This document shows positions 1 to 12,300 of a stretch of DNA of 64,000 nucleotides, one piece after another. Source of the DNA: Sepiola atlantica. Lineage: Eukaryota > Mollusca > Cephalopoda > Sepiida > Sepiolidae. How positions within the stretch are numbered: the stretch's first letter is position 1; the number at the start of each line of letters is the position of its first letter. The notes under the pieces are model-generated. The model ran no database searches, was not told the origin of the DNA, and worked only from the letters and a program-made list of their open reading frames with translations. The stretch is taken from contig OY744522.1 in NCBI GenBank assembly GCA_963556195.1, positions 38,551,263 to 38,615,262 of the forward strand, read 5' to 3'. The translations under genes and the position numbers were made by a program.

Positions 1-110
1 TTTTTGTTTATTGAATTGTGTTTTCGTATTTTCTGTTCTTTTTGTAATGTTCTTTTTGTAATGTTACAAAAAGAACAGAAAATACGAAAACACAATTCAA
101 TAAACAAAAA
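1..110. repeat. Near-perfect 46-bp hairpin
   Basis: Bases 1-46 are the exact reverse complement of 65-110, with an 18-base loop between them (47-64). The loop repeats part of the stem (tctttttgtaatgt). No protein or known ncRNA is recognised. It could be a foldback end of an element that continues to the left of the window. The arms carry no mismatch, so it is young or maintained by gene conversion. Confidence 0.9.
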
Positions 111-307
111 TAAACAAACACTAACGTGTCCATAAAAAACATATTTGAATCATCTCTTTCAGCTCTATATCGAACAATTAAGCTGATACATAATTTTATT
201 CCCAAAAACGACAACAAAAATTAATTTGTAAATTAATCATAAAAATCTGTATACAATAAATTAGTGTATAAAGGAATTAATTTATTAAAAATCCGCTCTC
301 TCTCTAT

Positions 308-309
308 TA

Positions 310-378
<69 letters not shown>
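308..378. repeat. (TA)n microsatellite
   Basis: About 70 bp of nearly uninterrupted TA dinucleotide. This is the first of roughly thirty such tracts in the window. The flanks at 111-307 and 379-600 are AT-rich and hold no recognisable gene. Confidence 0.95.
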
Positions 379-382
<4 letters not shown>

Positions 383-599
383 CTGGTGAGTTGATGTCCA
401 CATGTTTTAATTTTGTGAATCCTTACTGTGTTGATAAAAAGTGCTAAATAATAAATAGTGCCTTATGTTTATTTTTTATAATTTTGTTATTTATACAAAC
501 AATTTTGGCTTCCCATTTGCAGACATGTTCCAGTCCGAGCTGAGTATTGTTATCTTTGTAGGAATGCAGACCTATGTTTTGAGGCATTTCTGTCCGCCA

Positions 600-1100
600 G
601 TCCGGATTTTTCTCCGCAACCATCCATTGAATTTCTCTGAAATTTTGCATGAATTTGTAACTTTGGTCAGGTTAGAAAGTGACATTCTCCGATTTTAGAA
701 AAATAATCTGGTTAGTCCTCCAGGGGGTCAAAAGTCCCACAAATTGCAAAAAATGACATTTTTGGCCCCATAACTTTTCATCCATCCATTCAATTTTCTG
801 AAACTTGGCCAAAATATGGAGGCAATTGTTCCTAATAGAAAATAAGTATCGCTGACCTTGGAAAAAATCTGCTTCGCGCCCCCAGGGGATCAAAAGCCCC
901 CAAAAGGGCAAACAATGACCCTTTTCTCCTATAACGTTTGATCCATCCATTCAATTTTTCTGAGACTTGGCCAAAATGTAGCGGCAATTGTTCTGGATAT
1001 AAAATGAGCATCCTTGACCTCAGCAAAATTCTGGTTCGCGCTCACAGGGGGTACAATGGGGGTTAAAAATGCCCCAAATTGCCCAAATTTATTGCATTTT
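600..1100. repeat. Tandem repeat, about 161-bp period, three copies
   Basis: The landmark ccatccattcaattt (or ccatccattgaattt) recurs near 618, 780 and 941. In each copy it is followed by a (t)ctgaaa/ctgagacttggccaaaat segment and then a G-run with 'tcaaaag.ccc'. Copies are roughly 70-80% alike by eye. Open frames across it on the minus strand are a by-product of the repeat. The function is unknown. Confidence 0.75.
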
Positions 1101-1167
1101 ACACTCGTCACATTGAGTCACATACAGAGGGGGACCACGCATGCGCGGCTTGTTATATTAGATATTT

Positions 1168-1224
1168 AGACCCGACGTATATGTTTCGAGTGCTTCTTCC
1201 ACCCTCGTCAGGCTGTGGTTCTAC
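1168..1224 (-). ncRNA. Hammerhead ribozyme, GUC cleavage site
   Basis: On the minus strand the core CUGACGA lies at 1211-1205. It is followed by helix II (GGGTG/CACTC, loop gaagaag) and GAAA at 1187-1184. Helix III is a near-palindrome (ACATATACGT) that ends in GUC at 1176-1174, the best natural hammerhead triplet. Cleavage would fall between 1174 and 1173. Helix I is weaker: AGA/CC pair with TCT/GG across bulges. The fold was made by eye. No element ends were recognised around it. Confidence 0.65.
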
Positions 1225-1301
1225 TAATTTTTAAAATGTACGCTTCTCTATCGTGTGACCTACAATATGACTTGTCCCTTCTGTCTCTATTTGCCTCTTT
1301 C

Positions 1302-1352
1302 TCTTTCTCTCTTTTTCTCTCTCTCTATCGTTCTCGCTCTCTTTCTCTCTCT
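1302..1352 (+). repeat. CT-rich simple repeat
   Basis: A degenerate (CT)n/(TTTCTCTC)n pyrimidine stretch. The surrounding 1225-1590 shows no gene. Confidence 0.7.
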
Positions 1353-1589
1353 CTCAGTTATATTTATTACGTTTTCTTTGTTTTTTGTTGTCACCAGAAA
1401 CGTCTCCAGTTGAACAAGTCGTTCAGTCAATGTATCTGACCCAAGGGTTAAAACAGCAGAATAATAAACGATAAATGTAGGTAAAAATCTTACAACGGCT
1501 GACCGACAAGATGGCGCCTTTAAACGGCAATTAATATGTCTATCCTATAACACGCATGCACTCAGTGTCAACTAACCTCCCTCCTACAC

Positions 1590-1592
<3 letters not shown>

Positions 1593-1631
<39 letters not shown>

Positions 1632-1676
1632 TGTATATATATTATATATATATTATATATTATATATTATATATAT
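1593..1676. repeat. (AT)n tract at the Helitron 3' border
   Basis: TA-rich simple sequence that ends at the Helitron terminus. Helitrons insert between A and T, so an AT tract is a plausible insertion target. Confidence 0.9.
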
Positions 1677-1678
1677 TA

Positions 1679-1712
1679 CTAGCAGGACCCGTGTCCCGGC
1701 GTTGCCCGGGGA
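1679..1712 (-). other. Helitron 3' terminus (hairpin + CTAG)
   Basis: Read on the minus strand, CCCGG and CCGGG pair around the loop gcaacg. Sixteen bases later comes CTAG, then T of the host. A GC-rich 3' hairpin just before CTRR is the Helitron hallmark, and it fixes element orientation and end. Confidence 0.85.
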
Positions 1713-1814
1713 AATATAACAGCCTGATTTAAATTTTTAAGTTAAATGAATAGATTCAGAAAATAAATCATTTCACTGGAAGTAATTTAGGTAATTAAAA
1801 TTGGATTTAACATG

Positions 1815-2925
1815 GAGCTGTGCGCTAGCGTTCTTGTGTTTGTTCCAACAGATGTCTCCTTTATAGTGGTAAAAGTTATTCGTACAAAGCTCTTGAACAT
1901 CCGACATAAAACTGCCCATGGCTAAAGCAAGGTGAAGTCAAGTTTAGACCCACCACTGCCAATGATTGTCCTTGGAACTTGTTAATTGTCATGGCAAATC
2001 ACAATTTAACTGGGAACTGAAGCCTTGCAGAATCCGACGGAATAATGGGTATTCTGGGAAGGAATGTCAGTTTGCCCCTTGCCAAAGCAGTTAGTATTAC
2101 AGCTTCTATCACATGAGGTTGCATGCATTTAACACAGTCTAGTTCCATTACATAGCCTTGGAGCATGAAGATTCCGGAGTAACATAATTGGGCATCCAGC
2201 TTTCAGCTGTGTGTTGGCATACCAGGCAATTCTAATGAATCTAAAAATTCTGTAGGGTATTGTACAGCCTGGACGCGATCGAGAATGGAATCCACAGAAG
2301 TGAACGTTACAGTTTTAATGTACTTCCACAAATATGGCAATTTAATGCAAGCATTAAGCTCATCAGGGGGACTTCTACGTGGAACAATAGGAAGCGTTTG
2401 TCGGAAGTCACCTTATAATAATAGTGTTATGCCACCCATAACAGCATCACGTCTCTTGAGATCACGCAATGTTTTATCTAGAGCCTCGACCGCTTGTTTA
2501 TGTGCCATTGTACATTCATCCCATACGATGAAGGAACAATTCTGTAAGACTTTTGCTGAATCTGACCCTCTTTCTATTTGACAAATTGGATCAGCATCTT
2601 TTGTTAGATAATGGCAAGTTAAATGTGGAGTGAGCTGACCTACCACCAGGAGTACCTCCGGGTGCATCAAGGAATATAAGGCCACCTTGCTGATCTTCTT
2701 CAGTATTAACTACAGTACGAAAAATATGAATTTGCTCATTATTTAGTCGTGCGATACCATCTCGAACAATTGATGCTTGCTCATGAGGTTGATAACTAAT
2801 TTCACGCGTCCATGCAGTAATGACCGGATGTGTATTAGATCGATTAGGTGAGGTAAGACCCAATTTTGTGAGTGGTTTACCATTGATCTTATAAGTCATA
2901 TCTTCGATATGAACTAAAGCCATAT
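1815..2925 (-). pseudogene. Helitron Pif1-like helicase (broken)
   Basis: Minus-strand reading shows the helicase DNA-unwinding domain in pieces. The Walker B motif is VWDECTMAHK. Then come a 'sGDFRQ.LP' region across 2440-2370 and a C-terminal 'MTINKSQGQ.L' motif near 1990-1940. The Walker A region reads DAPGGTPGG and then jumps to SAHSTFNLPL. The normal GGTGKT lysine and about 30 residues are therefore deleted near 2650, and ATP binding would be lost. Several frames are needed to read the whole domain. Confidence 0.8.
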
Positions 2926-3004
2926 TGAAGATGTCATCTTAAAATGTTATATCAACTTCAGGCTGTTGATTGTGTTTCCTAAGAAGGAAATCTTAACTAA
3001 AAGC

Positions 3005-4085
3005 TTATTTGTGTGCATCCCAAAGTCGTTTCGGATGAGACACTGCACATGATGTCAACATGATGGCAAACAAATGTCTCAAATTGTCGGCAGATTCAGA
3101 TATAGATGCTTCCTGTAATGTAGCATCCCAGTGGTTATCATCCTCAAGTAGTCCATGTGCACTACATGCATCCCTGAATGTAGTCATAACTTGACCATTG
3201 ATCGTTTTTAGGTCATTAAAGCTCTGTAAACCTCTAACATTGTGTAGAAGCAGTCAAATTGATTTGGATGCACGGTGTATACCCTGCCCCAAAACTTCTG
3301 TTCTTTTAACGCACGGATAGCCTGGAACTGGCTTACCCTGTAACCGTCGCTTGAAGACCTTAGTTTTAGTGTCCCAGGTATAATAAACTGGAACTTCTCA
3401 GTACAAAAGTGTACGTGGAAAAAAATGTGTTTGACACAATGTGAAGAAAGTTGTTAGAGTGGTTGAAGGTGGATTTGCAACTCTATCTGCTGCAGTACTT
3501 TCAGTAAAGTATATACGCTGTCCATTTTCTAGATGAACTGATAGGTGAATAACTGGGGGGGATGATGTATATGTATGTGAAAGTTAAGTATTCTCCAAAT
3601 GGCTTCATTGGTTGATATGTAACGTCCCGTATCGTATCTCTTAACTTCATCATGAGCATTACTTTCAATTGTGAAGATAGCTTGATCACTACCCTTATTT
3701 ACATATTTACAAATGTATTTTATTGATGTCATGCTGTTGCAATATTCAACATTGATATGTGCATCAAAAATCTCACGAAGCAGTTTATTATGTGGTACAA
3801 CCCATCGGTTATCTACAGGAACTGTTATGTTGGCAGGTAGGGTAAGTGTCGTCTCAAAACCTCCAGCGAAAGGAGATAGTCGTCGATATTGTGAGTAGCC
3901 ATTTGTATCCGATTAAGTTTCACTCAAGCTCTTACTGCAGTGTCCATCTTTGAGACAGAGTGAACCTCTGTTTCCATGAACCATATGGTGCCTAATGAAA
4001 TCATGTAAAACCGGATCTGCCACTGGATCTTGAATTTCCGCACTGATAACTGAATCTATGTCAGAGGATTTCAATTTTTATCCTC
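3005..4085 (-). pseudogene. Helitron Rep C-terminal / linker region (broken)
   Basis: Fragments include KYICKYVNKGSDQA and RYISTNEAIWRIL (3735-3590), typical of the conserved block downstream of the Helitron Rep nuclease. A segment that precedes the helicase follows (3187-3005, with DNHWDATLQEA). The upstream part (4080-3735) still reads as Helitron protein with a stop near 3917. The nuclease HUH and YxxxY motifs are not present, so only the C-terminal part survives. Confidence 0.75.
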
Positions 4086-5600
4086 TTTTCTGCCATTCAA
4101 CAGTGTACATGTATAAACAATAGCAAGCAATTAAAAGTAAAGATGATTGTCTGCATGTAATGTTATAACAAACATGTTTTTATTACTTATTGTTATGCCC
4201 CCCCCCCCCCCGTACACATGGTGGACCGTACATTTGCTCGCCAGAAGGTGAATCGTAACGTATTTTGCTCACGTGACTCAATCGCAATCATGAAAAAAAA
4301 ATAGAGAATAGTCTTCATTATTAAAAATAAGCATACAATCGTAATTTTAGTGCCCCCATCCCCCATCCGAATACAAATTGTAATGCTCTGCAGCCTACAT
4401 TAATTATATTTGTGTGTTTCAGTGGATTTTAATGGGGCTATGTAGGCCTCTGTAATTTTCCAAGGGCCCTTATCACAGACAGAGCCGGTGTTTAAAAAAA
4501 AAATAAAAATAAAATTTCTGGTGAAATCAAAGTAAATTGCTTTCAGTATATATCGGACAGGCTTCGTTTAACTCTATTAATTTTCATATTAATATTATAT
4601 TCCCCATCGGTGAGTTAGTGTTTACGACGTTACAGTTTTTGGCGTTCGATCCCATTCTACTAAAACGATTTTTTTTTAATGTTAAACATTTGGCAACACG
4701 GTAGCACGGGGGACTTAAAATTCTATCAGAATAGTCAATAGTGATCGTATAAAACGAAAATTTATAATGTAAAATGAAAAATGTAGTCTGGCATTTCAGG
4801 TTGACTCGTTGGAATGAAGTTGTTTGAACTTTATGTAAATAAGGAAAACGTAAATGTTTTTATTAATTGTTAGAGTTGAATTATATTTTGAAATTATTAT
4901 AATATGAAATATCAGAATTATTCAATTTTTGTTTCGTATCGTAGCATGTTTTCGATTGTGAAGGTGGTCGGATTAATGTAATCAGCTATTCAATTACTGT
5001 GAATTGTTACGAAAGAAGAATAACTGAATGATATTCGTCTAATCTGCAAGCGCGGCGGTTTGTTATCTTTCTTTAAAAAATGTATCTAATCGGTTTGTTT
5101 GTTTTGTTACTTGTCTCAAAGTATTTAACGGTGAGGGAATTCTTCCCAAAGAAGTTAATCGATTTCGACAATGTTTTTGTTTTATTTATTAACTTATAAA
5201 AACAATGTAAATGTGTTTTTGTTATTGTATGAAGTAAAACTTTCGCAAAGTATGCAACAGTGATTTTTAAAACAAAAATGTATAATTTTTATGAATAGTT
5301 ATTGATTTATTTATTGTATGATTGAAAAGTTTCTCAAAATAGTCAATAGTGAATTTTTTTATTGTATGAATTAAAATTCTATTAGAAGAGTCAATAGTGA
5401 TCGTTGAAAACGAAAATTTAGAATTTAAAATTTAACATTCAGTCTGGCACTCGGTGGAATGAATGGAAGTCTTCCAAGTGATGTTTGAAATACAGAAGTA
5501 TCCTTATTTAAAAGTCAAGGATCTGTTCTTTTGAATTGTTTTTCTCCTCATAGTCGGTAACTGAAATCCCATTTGTAAAAAGTATATGCTTATTTTATTA
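4086..5600. other. AT-rich region without a gene
   Basis: I see no coding trace. A poly(C) run lies at 4198-4210. A roughly 60-bp segment (gtcaatagtgatcg... to gtctggca) occurs at 4733-4795 and again, diverged, at 5388-5450, so an old duplication is present. Confidence 0.6.
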
Positions 5601-5619
5601 ATGATTTGAAAAAAAAAAC

Positions 5620-6800
5620 AGTTCGGTTCAAATAGTGTAGAAGTCATATGTTTGTTTTTAAAGTAAGTGATAGGTATAATTATTGGTATATATTGCTTCT
5701 TGAGTTGTATATTTCGTAACATAATGAAAACTTAATCGGTGTTCGGTACGTGAAATAAGGAAAGAAAATGAAAAATACGTGTAAACTGAGGCTCCCCCCC
5801 GGCAGAAACATAAAAGTTATTTGGAATATTGTTTAGTATGTAATATAATATTTTTGATGTGTATTCTTTGTGCAAAATAAATTTGGTTCAAATAGTGTAG
5901 AAGTCACATGTTTGTTTTTAAAGTAAGTGATAGGTATAATTATTGGTATATATTGATTCTTGAGTTGTATATTTCGTAACATAAGGAAAACTTAAATATT
6001 TTTATCTTATATTTTAGAGTTGACATTTTTTATTTTTGTATTATGTAATCGGTGTTTGGTACGTTAAATAAGGAAAGAAAGTGAAAAATACGTGTAAACT
6101 GAGGCTTCCCCCCCCGGCAGAAACCTAAAAGTTATTTGGAATATTGTTTCGTATGTAATATAATATGTAACTTGTTACTAATGTAAACTGATCTGATTGA
6201 GGCTTGCGAAGAGTAAACTAATGGAAAAGTAAGTAATACATATAAAATCGAATAAGAAATGTTGTACTTTCTGTCATCGTCTGCTACGGCAACTAATTCA
6301 ACAACATCAACTATTCGTACTACTGCTACGACCATGCCAGTCGTACCAGCGTCAAACATTCAACAACAACTATTTGCACTACTGCTACAACTGCGTCGTC
6401 TTACTCACTAACGGCAGACTTACTCTTACTGCTACTACCGCTGTCAGTAATAAGACGAAATACGTGATATAAACAATTTGATCTCTCCGATATTACTCAC
6501 GGAAAATTGTTTCCCATTGTTTAAAAAATAAAGCTTTGAGTTCCAATTTTAATCCTGAGTTGTCTATTACTATCTGCGTGTCACCATAAGCTTTCTATAT
6601 GATACGTGTAAACTGAGGGTCCCCTCCCGGCAGAAACATAAAAGTTATTTGAAATATTGTTTAGTATGTAATATAATATGAAACTTGTTACTAATGTAAA
6701 CTGATCTGATTGAGGCTTGCGAAGAGTAAACTAATGGAAAAGTAAGTAATACATATAAAATCGAATAAGAAATGTTGTACTTTCTGTCAGAAGTGTACTA
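5620..6800 (+). repeat. Nested direct duplications
   Basis: The block starting gttcaaatagtgtagaagtc occurs at 5626 and at 5886. The block with atacgtgtaaactgagg and a C-run plus ggcagaaac occurs near 5778, 6088 and 6602. The stretch that follows (cttgttactaatgtaaactg, aagtaagtaatacat) is shared by the second and third. Intervals of about 260-515 bp show repeated segmental duplication. No protein is recognised. Confidence 0.8.
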
Positions 6801-7769
6801 ATGTATTTATTAGCACAATGAAGTTGAATAAATCGTCGTGTTTGTGATTGTCATTGTGTTCAGTTTAATGTAATCTTTTATCGGCTAACGTGTAAATGCT
6901 ACGTAGCAAGAATAATAGAATGTCAATCGGTTAATCCGTAACAGGTTTTTTGTAACATAGTACGCTAGTCAGATGTATTGAAGGGAGCGTCTGTTATATT
7001 TTCTGTGCAACTTATGCTACTGTGTGGTGAGGTGAAGGCATATTTAACGTAAATAATAAGTTTTAAATTATCCGTTGTGTATTTGTTCCCGGTGTAGACT
7101 GATAGCGTGAGAGGAGTAAAATGTTAGAGAGAAATGTTCTTGCTACTATCTGTATGGTATCTGGTTTGGGGAGAGTGACTGAGTGAGGAACGAAAATAAC
7201 AATTTGCCCGAGGTGGGTGTAATAGTTTAGAGTTTGCTAAGAACACGCTCGAGCGAATGAATTTGATGTTGTAGTGATTGTAGTAACCTATTGAGTTCGA
7301 GTTTATTTTCCTATTCGACGCGAAGGTACAGGGGAAAAACGTCTTTACTTTATATATAAGATATATATATATATATATTATATATATACATATATATATC
7401 ATATATATACATTATCGCCGCTATAAAGGGCAGTTGTCTGTATGTATGTATGTCTGTTTGTATGTGAAGCTTCTCCTCAAAGACTACGCGGCGACATGTC
7501 AAAAAGTTGATATCTTCAGCACCGTACAACACCTGGGATCATAATATCTCAAAATTACAACAAAACAAAATGTTGCTGGGGGCAACAGGACCAGTCTTTG
7601 GCAGCGGGTCTGGTTTTTTTAAACATTTCCAATGTTATTCAGTAGTAATTCGCAAATCAGCCAATGTAATTATGTAATAATAATTTTGTTTTCAACCAAC
7701 TTATTCTTGTGCACGTGACGTCACAGTAATAGGTATACGACGTCATCGTTATAGGTTTTGAATTTTTTT
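6801..7769. other. AT-rich region, short (AT)n at 7362-7408
   Basis: No gene seen. A tract of AT simple sequence lies at 7362-7408, followed by short TGTATG/TGTCTG runs at 7438-7465. Codon-like open stretches here are short and have no recognisable motif. Confidence 0.5.
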
Positions 7770-9320
7770 CTTCTCTTCAATGTCCTAGATAGAGCTACTG
7801 TAGTGATAGGTTTGGAAAATATTTTAACGCCATCTTCGTTCCCCTTTGGACTATTTCGCAGATCAGAAGGAGAGAGGATACCTAAGTGATTTCAGTAGTC
7901 CTCAGAAGGCCTCCTTGATTATCAAAGTACTCGGCGTTGTCCGGGAAAAAAGCGCTCAATGTCCTAGATAGAGCTACTGTAGTGATAGGTTTGGATAATA
8001 TTTTAACAGCATCTACGCTGAAAAGGATAGGGGAATCGATAAGAGTTATTTCAGTAGTGCTCAGGAGGCCTCTTTGATTTTCAAATACTCGATGTTGTCC
8101 GAGAGAAAAGTGCTCAATATCCTAGATAGACCTACTTTAGTGATAGGTTTGGATAATATTTTAACGCCATCTTCGTTCTCCTTTGGATAATTTGGCAGAT
8201 CAGAAGGAGAGAGGATAACTAAGTGATTTCAGTAGTCCTCAGGAGGACTCCTTGATTTTCAAAGTATTCGGCGTTGTCCAGGGGAAAAGTGCTCAATATC
8301 CTAGATAGAGCTATTGTAGTGATAGGTTTGGAAAATATTTTAACGCCATCTTCGTTCCCCTTTAACCTATTTTGCAGATGAAAAGGAGGGAAGATATCTA
8401 AGTGATTTCAGTAGCGCTCAGGAGGCCTCTTTGATTTTCAAAGTACTCGGCGTTGTCCAGGAAAAAAGTGCTCAATGTGCTAGATAGAGCTACTTTAGTG
8501 ATAGGTTTGGATAATATTTTAACAGCATCTACGCTGAAAAGGATAGGGGAATCGATAAGAGTTATTTCAGTAGTGCTCAGGAGGCCTCTTTGATTTTCAA
8601 ATACTCGATGTTGTCCGGGAGAAAAGTGCTCAATATCCTAGATAGACCTACTTTAGTGATAGGTTTGGATAATATTTTAACGCCATCTTCGTTCTCCTTT
8701 GGATAATTTGGCAGATCAGAAGGAGAGAGGATACCCAGTGATTTCAGTAGTCCTCAGGAGGACTCCTTGATTTTCAAAGTATTCGGCGTTGTCCGGGAGA
8801 AAAGTGCTCAATGTCCTAGATAGAGCTACTGTAGTGATAGGTTTGGATAATAATTTAAGAGCATCTACGCTGAAACCGATGGGGGAATCGATAAGACATA
8901 TTTCAGTAGTGCTCAGTAGGCCTGTTGGATGTTCAAATACTCGGCGTTGTCCGCGAGAAAAGTGCTCAATGTCCTAGATAGAGCTACTGTAGTGATAGGT
9001 TTGGATAATATTTTAACAGCATCTACGCTGAAAAGGATGGGGGAATCGATAAAAGTTATTTCAGTAGTGCTCAGTAGGCCTCTTTGATTTTCAGATACTC
9101 GGCGTTGTCCGAGATAAAAGTGCAGAATATCCTAGATACAGCTACTGTAGTGATAGGTTTGGAAAATATTTTAACGCCATCTTCGTTCCCCTTTGGACTA
9201 TTTCGCAGATCAGAAGGAGAGAGGATACCTGAGTGATATCAGTATCGCTCAGGAGGCCTCTTTGATTTTCAAATTACTCGGCGTTGTCCGGGAAAAAGTG
9301 CTCAATGTCCTAGATAGACA
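7770..9320 (+). repeat. Satellite of two monomer types (158 and 179 bp)
   Basis: The landmark gtgataggtttgga recurs at 7803, 7982, 8140, 8319, 8498, 8656, 8834, 8992 and 9150, giving steps of 179,158,179,179,158,178,158,158. The long type carries cgccatcttcgtt and a 'cagatcagaagga' segment. The short type carries agcatctacgctg. The order is long-short-long-long-short-long-short-short-long. Each monomer contains ggcgttgtccggg-like sequence, which resembles the Helitron 3' hairpin, so descent from Helitron ends is possible but unproven. The array runs directly into the next minisatellite. Confidence 0.92.
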
Positions 9321-12300
9321 TACTTGTACAGTATAGGGACCCGGGGGGGGGGGGGTACTTGTACAGTATAGGGACCCGGGAGGGGTACTTGTACAGTATA
9401 GGGACCCGGGGAGGTACTTGTACAGTATAGGGGCCTGGGAGGGGGTACTTGTACAGTAAAGGGGCCTGGGGGGGTACTTTTACAGTATAGGGACCCGGGG
9501 GTGGGGGGGGGTACTTTTACAGTATAGGACCCGGGGGGGTACTTGTACAGTATAGGACCCGGGGGGGGAGGGTACTTGTACAGTATAGGGACCCGGGGGG
9601 TACTTGTACAGTATAGAGACCCGGGGGGGGTACTTGTAAAGTATAGGGACCCGGGGGGGGGGTACTTGTACAGTATAGGGACCCGGGGGGTACTTGTACA
9701 GTATAAGGGCTTGGGAGGGGGTACTTGTACAGTATAGGGACCGGAGGGGGGTACTTGTACAGTATAGGGACCCGGGGGGGTACTTGTACAGTATAGGGAC
9801 CCGGGGGGTACTTGTACAGTATAGGGACCCGGGGGGGTACTTGTACAGTATAGGGACCCGGGGGGGTACTTGTACAGTATAGGGACCCGGGGGGTACTTG
9901 TACAGTATAGGGGCCTGGGGGGGTCTTGTACAGTATAGGGATCGGGGGGAGGGGTACTTGTACAGTATAGGGACCCGGGGGGGGTACTTGTACAGTATAG
10001 GGACCCGGGGGGGTACTTGTACAGTATAGGGACCCGGGGGGGTACTTGTACAGTATAGAACGGGGGGGGGGTACTTGTACAGTATAGGGACCCGGGGGGG
10101 TACTTGTACAGTATAGGGACCCGTAGGGGTACTTGTACAGTATAGGGACCGGAAGAGGGGTACTTGTACAGTATAGGGACCCGGGGGTACTTGTACAGTA
10201 TAGGGAACAGGGGGGGTACTTGTACAGTATAGGGACCCGGGGGGTACTTGTACAGTATAGGGCCTGGGAGGGGGTACTTGTACAGTATAGGGACCGGAGG
10301 GGGGTACTTGTACAGTATAGGGACCGGAGGGGGGTACTTGTACAGTATAGGGACCCGGGAAGGTACTTGTACAGTATAGGGACCCGGGGGGGGGTACTTG
10401 TACAGTATAGGGACCCGGGGGGTACTTGTACAGTATAGGGACCCGGGGGGAGGATTACTTGTACAGTATAGGGACCCGGGGGGGTACTTGTACAGTATAG
10501 GGACCGGAGGGGGGTACTTGTACAGTATAGGGACCCGGGGGGGAGGGGTACTTGTACAGTATAGGGACCCGGGGGGGGGGTACTTGTACAGTATAGGGAC
10601 CCGGGGGGTACTTGTACAGTATAGGGACCCGGGGGGAGGGGTACTTGTACAGTATAGGGACCCGGGGGGGGGGGTACTTGTACAGTATAGGGACCCGGGG
10701 GGGGGGTACTTGTACAGTATAGGGACCCGGGGGGGTACTTGTACAGTATAGGGACCCGGTGGGGTACTTGTACAGTATAGGGGCCTGGGGGGTACTTGTA
10801 CAGTATAGGGACCCGGGGGTGGGGGGGTACTTGTACAGTAGAGGGACCCGGGGGGTACTTGTACAGTATAGGGACCCGGGAAGGTACTTGTACAGTATAG
10901 GGACCCGGGGGGGGGTACTTGTACAGTATAGGGACCCGGGGGGTACTTGTACAGTATAAGGGCCTGGGAGGGGGTACTTGTACAGTATAGGGACCGGAGG
11001 GGGGTACTTGTACAGAATAAGGACCCGGGGGGTACTTGTACAGTATAAGGGCCTGGGAGGGGGTACTTGTACAGTATAGGGACCGGAGGGGGGTACTTGT
11101 ACAGTATAGGGACCCGGGGGGTACTTGTACAGTATAGGGACCCGGGGGGGTACTTGTACAGTATAGGGACCCGGGGGGGGTACTTGTACAATATAGGGGC
11201 CTGGGGGGGGGGTCTTGTACAGTATAGGGACCCGGGGGGAGGGGTACTTGTACAGTATAGGGACCCGGGGGGGGTACTTGTACAGTATAGGGACCCGGGG
11301 GGGTACTTGTACAGTATAGGGGGCTGGGGGGGTACTTGTACAGTATAGGGACCCGGGGGTGGGGGGGTACTTGTACAGTATAGGGACACGGGGGGTACTT
11401 GTACAGTATAGGACCCGGGGGGGTACTTGTTCAGTATAGGGACCCGGGGGGGGGTACTTGTACAGTATAGGGACCCGGGGGGTACTTGTACAGTATAGGA
11501 CCCGGGGGGGTACTTGTACAGTATAGGACCCGGGGGGGGTACTTGTACAGTATAGGGACCCGGGGGGTACTTGTACAGTATAGGGACCCGGGAAGGTACT
11601 TGTACAGTATAGGGACCCGGGGGGGGGTACTTGTACAGTATAGGGACCCGGGGGGTACTTGTACAGTATAAGGGCCTGGGAGGGGGTACTTGTACAGTAT
11701 AGGGACCGGAGGGGGGTACTTGTACAGAATAAGGACCCGGGGGGTACTTGTACAGTATAAGGGCCTGGGAGGGGGTACTTGTACAGTATAGGGACCGGAG
11801 GGGGGTACTTGTACAGTATAGGGACCCGGGGGGTACTTGTACAGTATAGGGACCCGGGGGGGTACTTGTACAGTATAGGGACCCGGGGGGGTACTTGTAC
11901 AATATAGGGGCCTGGGGGGGGGGGTCTTGTACAGTATAGGGACCCGGGGGGAGGGGTACTTGTACAGTATAGGGACCCGGGGGGGTACTTGTACAGTATA
12001 GGGACCCACGGGGGTACTTGTACAGTATAGAACGGGGGGGGTACTTGTACAGTAGAGGGACCGTGGAGGGTACTTGTACAGTATAGGGACCGGAGGGGGG
12101 ACTTGTACAGTATAGGGACCCGGGGGGTACTTGTACAGTATAGGGGCCGTGGAGGGGGTACTTGTACACTGAAGGGGCCTGGGAGGGGGTACTTGTACAG
12201 AATAGGGACCGGAGGGGGGTACTTGTACAGTATAGGGACCCGGGGGGGTACTTGCACAGTATAGGGACCCGTAGGGGTACTTGTACAGTATAGGGACCGG

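Larger units (their letters stand above)
1679..4085 (-). mobile_element. Decayed Helitron, 5'-truncated
   Basis: A rolling-circle transposon relic on the minus strand. Its 3' end is clear: a C/G-rich hairpin followed by CTAG at the AT-rich border near 1679. Upstream (higher coordinates) come fragments of a Pif1-like helicase and then of the RepHel region that precedes it. The Rep catalytic HUH part is not visible, and no TC 5' end was found, so the element is truncated. Frameshifts, stops and a deletion across the helicase P-loop make it non-autonomous. Confidence 0.85.

Noticed and set aside
672..1111. Overlapping minus-strand open frames with QNNCLHILAKF-like repeats
   Set aside because: They translate the 161-bp tandem repeat; no domain is recognised.
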